From NCBI GenBank assembly GCA_028023455.1, contig JAQFVV010000049.1, forward strand, positions 7,672,647 through 7,736,646: a stretch of 64,000 nt of DNA, read 5' to 3'. The stretch comes from Epiperipatus broadwayi (Eukaryota > Onychophora > Udeonychophora > Euonychophora > Peripatidae). Of the stretch, positions 35,580-49,484 are shown one piece after another. A program made the position numbers and the translations under genes. Under the pieces are notes generated by a model. It was given only the letters and a program-made list of their open reading frames with translations. It was not told the origin of the DNA and ran no database searches. Position 1 is the first letter of the stretch. Every line of letters begins with the position of its first letter.

Positions 35580-36634
35580 AATAGCTGAGGTGAAACTTTA
35601 AGTTTATTATTAGTAAGCTTCTATTTTATGGACTTAGCGCTTTCGGAGCCTTTGCAGCTCCATAATCATAGTCCTTTTTTTAGGCTGTTGACTCTATGCA
35701 AATGCATGCAAATTACTTACAACATCCACCTTTTTGAAACCGTGAAGCATGTGCCCTTTCTATTTATTGACCTGGCATCGCTGGTGATGTAACATGCCTC
35801 TTTGATCTTTCTCTTGACATCATTTCTTTCTGTGCATACGATGTCGGCTTTAGATGGCTCAAATCTGTGGTTGTGCTCCTGTTGATGGTCGGCAAATACC
35901 GAGCTGCCCTCTCCTTTAAGTGTAGCTTTTGTATATATATATTCTGAGCCAGTCTATTGCTCACTGTGGCCTGAGTTTCCCCATAATAGACCGAATCACA
36001 ATCTGTCTGCAGGCACACAATTTTATAAACAGCATGGGGGGTTTCTTCTATATTTCTTTTGTCTTTAGTATTGTTGATGAGCCTATTGGTGTTTGTAGGG
36101 GTTCTGAATCCGAGTTTGAATTTCTTCTGTAATATTTTACTGAAATTTTTAGCTACTTCAGGTATGTAGGGCATAGTTAGATGTTGTCTGTCATCTTTTG
36201 TGTTTTGTTGCATCTTTTATAAAAGCTTGCAATCCTTTTGGTTATTGTTTTATGATCAAAACCCATGCTTATTAAGTCCTTGATGTAGCTGGTGATGTTG
36301 TTTTTCTTATCTGACTCTAATTTGCACAGGTGGTGATTGCTAAATAAGAAGGCAGACAACCCTGCAAGTTTGTGTGATTTAGGGGATTTTGAGAGCGGAT
36401 GGAAGTAACCACGGATGCATAAGGGTTTAATTATCATAGAATAAATAATTGCCAAATTCTCTCTCTTAATTTTCAAATCTAGATACCTGACCTTGTTTTG
36501 CTCATCTTCATGTGTGTAGTTAAATATGAGATTGGAAAGAGCGTGGAGTTCATGTAAAATCTCTGTGGTAGAGTTTTCTGGTGCTGCCAAAAATATGTCG
36601 TCCACATATCTGCTATAAATTATGTTTGGCGTTG
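35580..36634 (-). pseudogene. 5'-truncated Penelope-like element (RT end plus GIY-YIG endonuclease)
   Basis: On the minus strand the fragment begins just before the RT active-site block RYVDDIFLAA (YVDD codons at 36597-36608). It continues through the RT C-terminus and connector (36605-36177, ending KRIASFYKRCNKTQKM), then shifts frame into 36213-35764. That second frame carries a GIY-YIG nuclease signature: VYKIVC, then CLQTDC, then VYYGET, followed by a conserved-type Arg. This RT plus GIY-YIG order is diagnostic of endonuclease-bearing PLEs. The 3' region (35580-35760) holds a hammerhead-like fold. The element sits inside the 5' LTR and is absent from the 3' LTR. Flanking aagctaaaatt and gcttaaaagcaattt may be a diverged target duplication. 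Confidence 0.82.
35630..35674 (-). ncRNA. decayed hammerhead motif in the PLE 3' region
   Basis: On the minus strand, GGACT and AGTCC form stem I. Stem II is GGAGC/GCTCC around a TGCAAAG loop. GAAA is followed by the loopless palindromic stem III AGCGCT. The box that should read CTGATGA reads ATGATTA, two changes at conserved positions, so it is likely inactive. Hammerheads at this place are known for PLEs. Confidence 0.6.
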
Positions 36635-37099
36635 CTTAAAAGCAATTTTATAAGGTGTTCATACTCCTATTCTTTTTAACTATCTGTTTACAAAGTTCAT
36701 TCACTAATATTAGTTTTAGAACAAATTAAGAAAAATGTTGATTAAACAATTGCACTAGGGTTGAAAACAATAAATTATTTACTTTAGCTTAGTACTTCAT
36801 TTTTCATATAAACCTTAATACAATGAATCTTATTATCACTTCAAGTGAATAATGAAAAACAATAAATTCCACATCATACATTAAAAAAAAGATTATTTAA
36901 CAGCTAATTCATTTTTGCTTTCTTTTTCCTGCTTCAAAGAAGAGTGGGGAAAAGAATGAGCAAAAAAATCTATTTCATTACAATATCTTTTCAGTTGATT
37001 TGCATATCAACACTTCAATATTGTTTTATAAATCTTTTGGGGTCATCTCTGTAATAAATAAAACATTTTTTTTAGAAAAAGAAAATTAAATAAATGAAT

Positions 37100-39699
37100 C
37101 ATCATCATCAACCATTATCAATCCACTGCAGGATGAAAGTCTCTCGAAGTTCAATCCATCTCTTCCTATCTTTAGCTTTTCTTCTCCACATCACCCCTGC
37201 ACACTTTCTTATTTCATCCATCCATCTCACATGTGGTCTCTTTCTGGGTCTTTTACAGTCTCTTGGAATCCAGTTTAAGATTGCAGTTGTCCATCTATTA
37301 TCATCTTTTCTAGCAACATGTCCAGCCCAACTCCACTTCAGTCTTTTAATTTTTTCAATGAGATCAATAACACCTGCTTGTTCTCTTACCCATATATTGT
37401 GTTTTTGATCTCTTCTTGTTACTCCCAACATGCATCTCTCCATACTTCTTTGAGTGGCCTGAAGTCTCTGTATTGCTCTTCTATTAAGTGTCCAGGTCTC
37501 AGATCCATAAGTAAGAACTGGTAACACATAGGCATATTTCCTTAGTATCAAGTTATTTCTACCAAAAGCACTCCAACTAAGTTTAATTCTATGATTAATT
37601 TCATCCATTATGTTTCCATCTGTATTAATAACCTGATCAAGGTATTTGTAACTGTTAACTTCTTCTAACTCATCATAATCAATCTTAATTTTCATACTTT
37701 GAGAAAATCCATTAAACATTATTTTAGACTTTTTAACATTTAACTTTAATCCTACTTTCCTACTTTTATCTGATAACTCCTGCAACATTTCCTGCAGCCC
37801 TAAAGCATTATTTGCAAAAACAACTACATCATCTGCAAAATCTAAATGACTTATTAAATAATCTCCATTTACAGCACTCCTTTAGCTTCCCATTTTAATC
37901 CACAAAATACTTCTTGTAGCACTGCTGTAAAAAGTTTTGGAGATATAGAGTCACCCTATCTTACACCCTTTTTAATGTTGACTTTGCCAGTAGCATTATG
38001 TAATTTAATTGTTGCTGTTGCATTTTTATAAATATTTTTTTAAAATATGACAATATCCTGGATCTATACATTGATGATCCAATTCTTTAATAACTGAAGA
38101 AATGTTTATAGAATCAAATGCCTTTTCATAATCTACAAATCCAAAGCATAATGGCAACTCATATTCAATTGTTCTTTCTATAACTTTTCTCAATACCTGG
38201 ATATGATCTACTGTACTAAAACCACCTTTAAATCCAGCTTGTTCTCTTGGTTGGTGGAAATCCAATGTTCTCTGTAGACGAGTTGTAATTATCTTGGTAA
38301 AAATTTTGTATAAAACTGATAAAAGGCTGATGGGTCTGTAATTTCAAATATCTTCTTTATCTCCTTTTTTAAATATTAATATTAATACTGCATTCTTCCA
38401 ATCATCTGGTACATCTTTATCATTTAGACATTTGGTATATAACTTTGCTAAAAAAAATTATATTTCTTCATCTGCTTCTTTTAATATATCAATTATAATT
38501 CCATCATTACCTAGAGTCTTTCCTTTCTTCATACATTTAATTGTATGTCTCCCTTCTTCATTTAAAATTCTGATCAATTGGGAAGATGTAATAGATATAT
38601 GAGGTACTTGTTCTTTATTACTATATAATTCTTGATAAAAGTCTTCTACCCATTTCATGATGTCATCTCGCTTTTTAGTAATCATTCCATCTTTTTTTCT
38701 TATTGCAGATATAAATTTCCTACCAATACCAAAATATTGTTTTACATTCTTGAGACTTTTATTCTCTTCTACAGCTTTCCTTGCTATTTCACAGTTATAC
38801 TTTCTTATATCATTTTCAACTCTTTTCCGCACCATTTTACAAAATTCGAAATATTGAATTTTTTTTAATGCATCATTTTTATATATCTTCATATTCCTTC
38901 TTTTCTTCATAAATTATCTAGTCTCGGTAGAAATTTTATTGGTCAATTGCTGCTTTTTTCTACCAGCTATCTTTGTTGCAGTTTTCAAAAGTGTACCAGT
39001 TATTTTCATATTAATTTATTTAAATCTGAATCATGTTCAAAATCTACTAATTCTTTGTAAGTTCTAATTTAAATTCATAAGAATGTTTCTGAAGATTAGG
39101 AATATCAACTGTAAATATTGTTTTTCATAATAATTTTTGTCTCTCTAGCTTTGCATTAACATGTATCTTACATCTTACTAATTGATGATCACTTCCTGTG
39201 TTAAATTTATTAAGAACATTACAATCTTGAAATATGTATTTTATGTTAGTCAAAATATAATCCAATTCTGCTGTACCTTCATTTGAATGCTTCCATGTCC
39301 ATTTCCTTTTAACATTTTTCTCAAAAAAGGAATTCATAATATAAAGTTTTCTTTTTCTGCAAACCTCACAAGTCTATGTCCTCTCTCATTTCTATTACTT
39401 TCATTTGTTTACCAATTCTAGCATTAAAGTCTCCCATAACAATTTTAAAATGTTGTTTACTCTGATCAAAAGCTTTTTGTACATCCATATAAAAATCTTC
39501 TACTACTTCATCACTATGAGAACTTGTTGGAGCATAAACCTGAATTATCTGCATTTGGTATCTGCTATTAAGTTGTATAACTAAGTTGTATAACTAATCT
39601 TGCCACTCTGTCCAACATGCCATCAATCTCAACAATATTGTTCTTCCACTTTTTATTTATAATGAATTCTACTCCACTTGTATTTCCAATATTTGTGCC
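37100..39699 (-). pseudogene. 5'-truncated RTE-type LINE
   Basis: Read on the minus strand, an apurinic-type endonuclease comes first: VQVYAPTSSHSDEVV-like (39554-39500), GDFNARIG (about 39430) and TGSDHQLVRC (about 39190). A linker follows (38910-38458), then the RT with QAGFKGGFSTVDHI (about 38230), FVDYEKAFDS (about 38120) and FADDVVVFA (37828-37839). Last is a long C-terminal frame (37788-37108) with YGSETWTL, RLKWSWAGHVARKDDNRW and RPHVRWMDEI, typical of RTE elements. The 3' end is a short GAT repeat (minus strand), also an RTE habit. The N-terminus of the endonuclease is missing (the fragment starts near 39699). Frameshifts separate the blocks, so it is dead. It lies inside the 5' LTR and is absent from the 3' LTR. 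Confidence 0.88.
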
Positions 39700-39762
39700 T
39701 CACATTATATTTTTGAAAATACAATAATATAACATTGACATGATCAGTATAATCACTATAAA

Positions 39763-42700
39763 TATATATATATATGTAAATAAGATATTTATTTTATATA
39801 GCGCTATGGTTTATAAACTGTAATATTAATAATTAGCCATTAAGCTAATGCACATTCACTTTGTGGATTTTAAACTATAAATGAATACTCTCACTTTCCA
39901 AACACAAGATAAAGTCTTTGTGAAAAGATAGAATAAATGAATCATCTATATTAAATCAAATATGTCAATTTAAAATTAAAATATTAGTAACATCAAATTA
40001 CATATTTACTACCAATGGCTTTCATGTTAAAGCAGATTTTTCAAAAGTAAACCATAACACAGAGCAGTGTGTGTGTGTTTGTGCATGCACACACACAAAT
40101 ATATATATATAATGCTTAAATATAATTTTACATATTTCCATTACTTGAACATATTTTCAATCATTTTATGTAAAAATTCATTTCTGATCCATAACAACTT
40201 ATTATCGTAATAAAATTACATTTTTCAATATCTTCCAATGTTTTTTTGAGAATAAATGAAAAAATGGAGCTTGGTTAACATGAAAATTATATTCAATGGC
40301 ATTATCACTTGTTAACATTGTTAAATTGGAAATTTATCTGAAATGCCTTATGAATCTTATTAAGAAGCCTTTACTCATTTTATTATAGATTAATTTTTCA
40401 TCATAAAAAATCTTTTTTTCTTAGTTACTTTAATATATGATAATAAAATACTTAAATTTTCAGAAGCTTTTGCACTTTTTTTTAAGTCTTTTGAAGAAAA
40501 CATTGTAGAATTGTGTTAACAGCATTTTTTCTCCACTTAATTAAAAAATAAGAAAATTAGATATATATTTTATATATGGATAAGATTGCCAAGAATTTAA
40601 TAGCAAAATATATTCAGAAATATTTATTGTAATTACTTCTTATAATTTGCAATCTTTATTATTAATATATACTTAAAATTATTGATATATATATATAAAG
40701 AATTTTTTGGATTAAAACATATATTATTTAGTAATTATTATTTATTATTTAATTCAAAAATTATATTATTTACAACATATAATTGTGAAAATATTATATA
40801 GATATATATAATAAGGTGATGAAGTAAGTTGGGTAATTTTATTGGAGAACCTGGGGAATATGAGTGATAATGGGGTGATAGAAACTCATCATCAACCCCA
40901 GTTCAAAATAAATATAAAATTTACAAAAAGGTATACTATTTAAGTAAGATATGAGTAATTTTATATATTATAGAGCATGAGCAATCTGAAGAGAGCATGA
41001 GATCAATATATCTCTGTGAGATCAGCCCAGTTAACTATCTTAAGCATAAGCATAATTAACTAAGTTCACCAGCACTACCAAAAGTAATAATCATCCATCA
41101 TCATGAATGATCAGTAATAAAATAAATCAACAGCCAATCTTGTGACTGGATTTGAAATAGATCTACTATAGACCAGGCTATCTATTAAGCCTATGTCAGC
41201 TTGGTGCACTTATTTAAACCTTAATTGGGATGCACTAAGTGTTCATCCATATAAATATACAACCATAAGAACAATAATACAGATACTAAAACATGCTGAT
41301 CATCATCAATGCTCTGACCACTTAGTACCATTAATGTACTGACCAACTATAAACTTAAATTTTGATCAATACTAAGTTAAATAAAATGTAGTGTATGGGC
41401 TTTAAAGAATATTTTCTTTGCAACATCCAGGATGATGATGATGATGATTGATGGAATGTCATCATCATGACTGGATACCCACAAACACTAATATATCTCT
41501 TTTTTATATATCAGACCATTATGTTCAAATCTAGCTCAGAGATCATAAGCTCTATTACTGCTGTTACTACCATCGAAAGATGATGCAATACATAAGATCA
41601 AAAAATCATTTAGAATTAAGTCACTGGAATAATTTTAATAATTTAATACATGTTTATTAACAATAATAAAAAAAATGAAGTTAATGTTTATAGAATAAGG
41701 CTATACATATATAGCTTTCTGATTTTGATTAACATACAATTAAAAATCATCACATTGTGATTTACAATATTAATATACAAATTCAAGTTATTATATAGTG
41801 CTTTACATATATGTTTGAATTGATTTACTTAAAATGCATATATATATATTGACACAGATGTGCATTATAATTTTAAAATAGACATATTTGGAATGTCATA
41901 AAATAATTATAAACATTTTAAATTATATAAAAATACAATAAGTGATATAAAATACTGCAATGGGTTTTCATAATATATATATATAATTGACTAACATATA
42001 AATGAAATTCATTTTTTTAACATATGTGAATTTATCAAAATAATAAAATTGTTAAAAATATCTTTCATAATTAATTCCATTTGAAAAATATACATAAAAT
42101 TTACACATATAAATGTGTATCAATACAAATAAATATGATATGAATGAGTTATCAAATTTTATCATAATAGTTTACAGTTTCCTTTTTTAAAAAAAAAGTA
42201 CTATTCTATAACAGTCTCTTCCCTAACAGATCACTGTTGATTAAAATTTATAAATCTCTTTAAAATAATATAGCTGGCACATATATATTTTTTAATTTAG
42301 TGACAAGACAAAAAAAAAGAAAAAGCTATTTTGTACTTTCAATTGGAAAATAAATTTAAAAGAAGTGATCTATGATAAAAGATATTCAATTTCTTTGATT
42401 GCTATTTAAATTTATTAGACACTTATGATCTATTTTCACTAATGTGAAATATTATTTAAAATTTATGCTAAATATCACAATTTTTTTTATATTATAACAG
42501 CTGCAAAGCATCCAGAAAAAGTAATTTAAGAAAAATTAAAAATTATTTTGTTGCAGTTAAGTTAAAGAATAGCAATAGTCTATACTTGCCTAATTTAACA
42601 ATTATAAATTAATATAATGAATTACTAAAGTTTTTAAAATATTTTATTAAGACCCCTAACATTAAATATTATTTATATTGCCTTAAAATTACATTGGAGA

Positions 42701-45700
42701 AAAATGGACTTGTCATGCTGGAACATTCCCTAGATAAGTGGAATTAACATATTCATTAAATTGAGTTATAGTAATTCATCAATATTGAAATAAATGTTAA
42801 TTTAATTTCTAGTGTATTTATTACAGTGTTAACCACATGGTAATTATCAAATTTATAATGTACTATTTATTACATAGTTCCATCATGCAATATAATATAA
42901 GAAATTTATATATAATAAGAAGAAACAATGCTCATTTTCAACTTCTTAATTTCCTGCATATCAAACATTTAGAATTAAGGAAAAAAACTGCAATCATTTA
43001 ACAATCCAACAATTTACCAGGAATACTAGTTAAAGTAATGAATAAATATGGTATATACTCATATCATATAGAATCAGTAAATATGTGTTGAAAAAAGTTC
43101 TGACAAATTTTTGTAAAGAAGAAATAAAAGCCACAATGATACCTGTAGAAAACAAATATTTAGATTATTGTCTAGTAACAGTTTAAAAGTAAACAATAAT
43201 ATCTTTAGGTAATCTACTTATTAGAACTAAAAGAAGAAAATAAATATTTGCCATGCTGATAAAGGAAGAAATGAAATGATAGAAAATAAATAGGGTAATT
43301 TTAAAATAGTAAAGAATATTCGTAAATTAAATAATGCTGCAGATCCCAAATAGTTGTAATCAAAATTTTGTTCTCTCTTTGTTTTACAAGAAGAAATATG
43401 AAAAAAAGATTTATGTAATGCTAATTTATAATTATTAGTTTAACATGTATTGCATTGTAATATTATGTATGTTTGTGTTACACATATAAAATCATGGTCT
43501 ATATAGAAAATTAAACCAGTAATATGAATATAAACTTTTCAAAAAAAGGGGGGCAAAAGTTCTTTAGTATAAATTTTGTTCATATTTTAAATATGATCAC
43601 AGGTAAAAGGAAAAAAATTTTCTCATAATAAATCATTAAATTTTGTTCAGTTATTATGATTTTATCTTAATATTACTTTTTCTTGTTGGTAAAAGCTGCA
43701 ATTGTTGAATGGTAATAAAAGATAACATTCAACTCTAGTTAATTTAAGTGTATTGAATATGGTATTCTATATATAATACATAACTATTTTACAGCTAATG
43801 ACAGTAATAGTTATTGATCTATCTCAAATTGATAATGATAATTTAATTTTCATGTTTTAAATAATAACATCCCATTTTGCTTAATGTTTACATTTATATG
43901 GTAAGTGATATTAGTATGAGATTTTTTTTTATCATGTTGAATGATTATAATGATACTCTTATAACATTTGGAATAGGTGGTATATCCATGTTACATCATG
44001 GCAGGTTTACTTGTTTTCTTACTCTGAGTGAGGATAAAAATGAGCATCATAGGTGAATTGTGAACAATACCCATAGAACTTTGAGCAGATTAAGGCTATA
44101 TTCTCATAGTGTATTCTGTATATTTATTTCAATAAGGGCCCCTTCCTTTTTCATGTCCCTAAAGGTGCTCCAAAAGTGACACAAGGATTTCAGACCATTT
44201 GCAATTGTGAAATGATGATGATCTATGTTGTTTGTTTATTTACTTTTGCCTTAGCTCATTCCCATTATATCTCTGGAAATATTGTATGTTTCACTATATT
44301 TCATATTCTTAAGTTCTAACAATTTAGTATTGATAGCAATGGAATCATTGCAGAAAGGTAATATTTAGAGATAGAAACTGTATGTAACATTAAGCAAATG
44401 ATGATAAATAATATTTGTCAAAAGTTATTTTATATTAGTAGATTATTATCTAGTGATCATCTATTTGAGGTGATTCCATCTATATCATTAACATTTGTAT
44501 TATTTGTATCCAAGTGTTTAGAATGCTGATGTTTTCATTAGTGTTGGGAGAGTCCTATAATATGAAATTAATGATTGAAATGTAGGATAATAATAGTAGT
44601 GACTCTCAAAATAGTGTTGACTGTCTAATATCCTAAATAGATGAATAAAATAGGAAGCCAATAGTTCATTAACATATTGTAGCATAAATTATACTTTAAG
44701 AATATTCATTATGTTATGTTATCTAATATAATATTGGTAGCTTGTTAACAATTGAATAATAATTTTTGGAATTATATTACCCATGTTTTAATAAGATTCA
44801 TAAAATTATGCTTAATAAATAAATAAAATATAAAATGTCTAGTAAGTTAAAATACATTCAATTTAAAGAATAGATATAAATAATAGTTCATTAAAAGTTG
44901 ATAATGTATTAAAATTGTAAACAGATCTAAAGAGATCTTTCCTTAATAATAAAATTATGTAATTAAATCTTGTTCTGTGTTATTTCTGTTCATAATTGAC
45001 CAAGAATATATGTTTTTTTTTGTTGTTATTGTTTTATAAATTTGTAAATAGTATAAATAAATTTTGTTTGGAAATGTATCCAATTGTCCATGACCTTATT
45101 GCTAAACACTATCCATATTATTATTGCTATTGCTATCTACACATTATTATGGTTATAAATATCATCATCATAATTTAAAATGATTGATTTTATTATGCAT
45201 TAGCATATCAAAATAAGTTTTGCCAAGCTCTTATATTTAGAGTATATAAAATCTTTTCATTTATTGATTAAAACACTGTAAAGCCTAAGTACATATATTA
45301 TTTTCAAATAATGTTTTAAGGGTTGAATATTTAATTTTTGGAATAACCTTTTGTATAAATTATTAGATACCATTATTTACTGAGTTTGATCATATTGTCC
45401 ATTGTAGTTAAATCAAAATTAGTCTATAAATGATTATTATACTTATTTTATTAGTAATAATTTATTAATACACCATAAAATTTAAAGTTTATTCTTATTA
45501 TTGCCATTGAAATATTAAATATTCTTTACTAATTCCATTTTTACATCATGAGTTATCTTATTTTACTATTAACACCCTCTTACTGGTCCAAATATACCTT
45601 TAAAATAGTAACATTTCAAATTATTTGAACCCTGAGAAAATTAAGCTATCGATTAATAGTTTCAACTTTGATTTTATTATCATTTTTTTATTTCTTAAGA

Positions 45701-47705
45701 TGACTGTTATTCCTCACCTTAATCTCTTATGTTCATTCTTATTGTTTAGTTGATGCAGTAGAATTTTAAAATGTAAACTACTCTCAGTAGTTTAAAACTT
45801 ATAACTCATTTTAATTTAGTAGTTAAATATTTTTTTTATTAGTCAAGCTCAGAACCCCTTGCCTTTATTTCATTATTATCTTGCTTTTGTTTGAAATAAT
45901 ATCAGTTTAGTAGTTCATGATTCCATGTTCATCACCAACATTGTTATCATAATTCATTCATATTTTACTTTCTTTTATTTTTATCCACATTTCATCTTAA
46001 GTCACTATCATAATTGATTTATCCTTCATTAATTCCTATTCTATCATAACCTTAACTATTCATCACTCTAACACATTTTCCTTTCTCTTCTCATTCTTAA
46101 GTCCATTCATTTTCATTAGTTAATTATTAATTGTTCTTCACCACCCATTTAATCTTCTACATCTTTAATCATTTATGATCCAACTCATAATTCAATTTCA
46201 TACTCATTTCATAGATAGATGTCCCCCGATTATTAACTATTTTGTAGAATTACAAGTTAAATCTATTTTTTAATATTTTATTTTATTTTTACATTTCATA
46301 ATATTTTACATCTTGGAAGTTAGTTTAATCGATGTACTTCATTTAATATTCGATATAAGAGATGTACGGTTAATGTAGTGTGAGGTCGGTAGTGCACTTT
46401 GTGACTTTCCCCTAGATTTGTTCATGCTCATGCTTATGCAAGCCAGATAGTTTTCATTTTACCTTCTATTGTATTTTGACCCCATTATAATTCCATTCAT
46501 TATTATGATTTATGTGTAAGGTTATGTTTTATGTGCACTTTATTATTTTGTAAGATTACAATATATATATGATATACTTCATGGTTCGTCCATGTATGAG
46601 TTTGATTATGAATATACTGACATTTCAACTTGTTCACAGAAATCGTCAGCTGAATGATAAATAGAAAATTATAAAGACGATTAAAGAGACACTGTAAACA
46701 CTGGTTTAAAACAATGTTAAATGGAAAAGAAAAAACAATATATAAAATTTAAAAAAATAAATTTCAGAAAATCATCAGAGTAATAAGTTTATTAAAAAAA
46801 TTATTCCATATATTAATATACTAATAATTCACATTATATACAAAGTCCAAGCAAAGCAGATAAAAGGCCCTTTCCTTTTTTCCTTTTTATTGATTCATGA
46901 TATGATTTTATATATATTTAAAACTTGTTTGCCATTGTAATTCTTCATCTTGTTTCTATATCACCAATTAATAAACTTTCCAATTTTTGATAACAATAAT
47001 ATTCTACCAGTATTTACTAATTAATAAACTTAATTTTTAGTTTTATTCATTTTAATTTATAATTTATAATCAAAATCATAACTGAATGAACTTGCAACGT
47101 ATACCATTTACACCTGTAACCTGTGAAACTATTTGTATTAATATATGTAACCATTAGAAACCAGTCAACACTTAGACAATCCCAATATCAATAATAATCA
47201 ACAATCACAAACTGTTCAACATCCTTTTAACAATAAGATCGCCAAGTATGGTGTCATTTTACATTTCAAATGCATTAAACCCAAATAGAAAGACATTTAA
47301 ATAAACACAGTAATAACAAAATAAAAAATAATGAAGAGGGGAGATTCTTATAGTTCATAATTTAAAATTAGTTAAAACTATGTAATTTAAATTAAACAAA
47401 CTAAAGTAATAGTATTTATTTATTCACAAAATATTTGCTGGTGTTCAAACTTTTGTAAAACTACCCTATAAAAAAAATTACTCATATTCTTTAATCAGTG
47501 AATATTAGCCTATGAGGAGAGTAGAAATAAACAATCTACATTTTTCTAAAGGACAGATGAACAAGTGTTTGTGTATATAAGTTTGTATATATAGGTAAAA
47601 CTGAATTATATGACTTTTCAAAAGTCAGAAATAAATTTTGGCATTTACAGTATATATGTATTAAATAGAAACAATACATAATGCTAGTAGAAATCTATAT
47701 AAAAT
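39763..47705. other. long AT-rich stretch without recognised genes
   Basis: About 8 kb. 40850-41600 is slightly less AT-rich and contains several near-palindromic pieces (catcatc/gatgatg blocks near 40890, 41085, 41300, 41430) that suggest an unrecognised old repeat. 43970-44210 contains a ggccccttcctttttcatgt block with weak coding-like traces on the minus strand that I cannot assign. The rest is poly-A/T and TATA runs. ORFs here do not exceed chance. Confidence 0.5.
45690..46230 (+). other. G-poor, pyrimidine-biased tract
   Basis: The plus strand is rich in C and T and has very few G, with loosely repeated cattcattt, tcatcac and ttcttaag words. Probably an old degenerate simple repeat. No coding frame. 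Confidence 0.4.
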
Positions 47706-47905
47706 ACTTTTAAATGTTCCATAGCTGTATTATTTCAGCCACACTCTCCCTTTAAATAAAGAAAAGCTTCACTTTTGCAGCCCATTTAAAAGGAACCTCT
47801 CTCAAATGTATGCTGCAATGATATTATTTATGATAAAATTCAAGCTTTTCTTTACTTAAAGGTGGAGTGGGCTGAAAGAATATAGCTCTGGGACATTTAA
47901 AATAT
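47706..47905. mobile_element. 200-bp hairpin element
   Basis: The left arm at about 47706-47777 and right arm at about 47838-47905 are inverted copies (landmarks aaataaagaaaagctt near 47754 and aagcttttctttac near 47843). The centre is about 60 bases. TATA-rich flanks could be a TA-type target. No hammerhead boxes and no tRNA boxes, so it is a different family from the others, MITE-like. Confidence 0.6.
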
Positions 47906-49391
47906 ATATATATATATGTATGCGTGTTTGTATTGGAAATTTGTCTTAGTTCAACTAATACTAAATCAGATGACTGAAAATAATAATTATGATTAACAGT
48001 AATTACTATATATAATTAAAATTATAACAAGGACAAAAAAGCAATTGATTAGTGGTAATTACCAGATAAAGAAATGCAAGAACAATGAAAGAAGAACAGC
48101 AAGAAAGAAAACAAACTGAGATTGATGAGAAAATATGGGTTCATTATGTATTGGTGATAATTATATGTGGGAAAAATCATGTAATTTATAATATTAAGAA
48201 AACCATCAAAATGTGTAAAGTTGCCATTTCACTACACTAATACCATGACCACTATTTATTTTCAAAGAGTATGATTGTTCAAGTACATTAAATGACTAAT
48301 TTAAACACTGTTATAATGCTATACTTCTATATGGTGGTAATAATGAAAAATGTGCTAAGCCAACTGGTTAACTTGCTGAATCCAAACAATGTAGCTCTTC
48401 CAACAGTAAAAAAACACCTATAGTGAATACAAAAATGGTGATGCTATAAGATGTAGATTTTACATGCTCAAAGTTGAACTGTTTTCTCATTGTCTACAGT
48501 TACATTGATAACCTATTGAAAAAGAAGATTACTGGCACTAAGAAGAAGTCAATCTGAATCAAGAATCTGATATAAACTTAAGCTTATTTGATAGCAATGA
48601 TACTGCTTAATTTTTTGCTTTAAGTTACCAATGAGTCATAAAATATATCTATAATTTTACTGAACTGTTAAAGAAGCTCTAGTAAGAACTTTTTAATTTT
48701 ATATAAATGCAAGTAGGCCTCAATAATTTAAAATATATATATTAAGATAAGATATTTTGCTATATATTTTTGTATGTGTAATTATTACAGTGCTTAATGT
48801 TTTATGTAATGTTTGCAGAATAATTCATTGTAATTGTTTATATATAATTAAAGTATTCTCTAGTTTCAGTATATTAATTTACAGGTATTTAGTTTCAGTA
48901 TATAATAATACATTTTAAAGGCAAAAGCAAATACATGATTACCTTTTTCCACTTACTAACAATGAGATAATCTCAAAACATTATATATATATATACAAAT
49001 AGTAATATGATAAAGTAATTAGACATATTTTATTTGGATAGTTAATTTACCTTTTATTTTTGTTATTTTTATCAATAAACTAATAATATTAATCTGAATT
49101 TGAATATGTCGGAAAGGAAGATTTTGTAAGTAGGTGGGAGTTTAAAACCTATCTAAATTTTAATAATTATCATCACATTCTTTTCAACATAGATACCTTA
49201 CCAGGGGTTATAATGATCTATAAATACATAATTTTAATATTCATCAATCAAGATTATTTTAAGTAAACTAATTTTATTATTTAAATTATTTAGGTGCGGG
49301 ATTCTTAATTTAGTAGTTTCATTCCAAATGCATACATGAACAATTAACTATAAATTCTAAGAAATCATTTTATGATATCAGAAAATGTATG
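47906..49391. other. AT-rich non-coding stretch
   Basis: No gene recognised. 48340-48600 is less AT-rich and could be a decayed transposon fragment, but I see no motif. Confidence 0.45.
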
Positions 49392-49484
49392 TTAATAGTG
49401 AAAACTATGATAATATTGCCAGAAGGCGATGTATCCATAGATGATTTTTTCTGAGAAGAAACTACCTCGGTCCTGGTCCATAAT
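49392..49484 (-). CDS. candidate host-gene exon, minus strand
   Basis: On the minus strand a good 3' splice acceptor (pyrimidine-rich ttgtatttttcag, AG at 49485-49486) precedes a patch that is clearly richer in G+C than its surroundings. One frame reads 30 codons to a stop: IMDQDRGSFFSEKIIYGYIA, then FWQYYHSFHY. In the first two thirds most codons that can end in C do so (GAC, TTC, ATC, TAC, GCC), unusual in this AT-rich window. A second frame is also open for about 37 codons. The third gives a short C-terminal end, YGPGPR and stop, as a last exon might. I do not recognise the protein. No partner exon was found, so the support is modest. Confidence 0.3.
   Translation of the reverse strand: MMDQDRGSFFSEKIIYGYIAFWQYYHSFHY

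Larger units (their letters stand above)
34751..39762 (-). mobile_element. 5' LTR of the LTR retrotransposon, split by two insertions
   Basis: The LTR sequence runs in three blocks: 34751 to about 35580, about 36635 to 37099, and about 39700 to 39762. It matches 28606-30118 in order and orientation. The gaps are filled by a PLE fragment and an RTE LINE, both absent from the other LTR. Without them the LTR is about 1.35 kb. It begins (minus strand) near 39762, where the TG end has mutated, and ends with CA at 34751. Confidence 0.7.

Noticed and set aside
28606-39762. Simple segmental duplication
   Set aside because: TG/CA ends, polypurine tract, orientation of the gag-like relic and near-matching flanks fit an LTR pair better.
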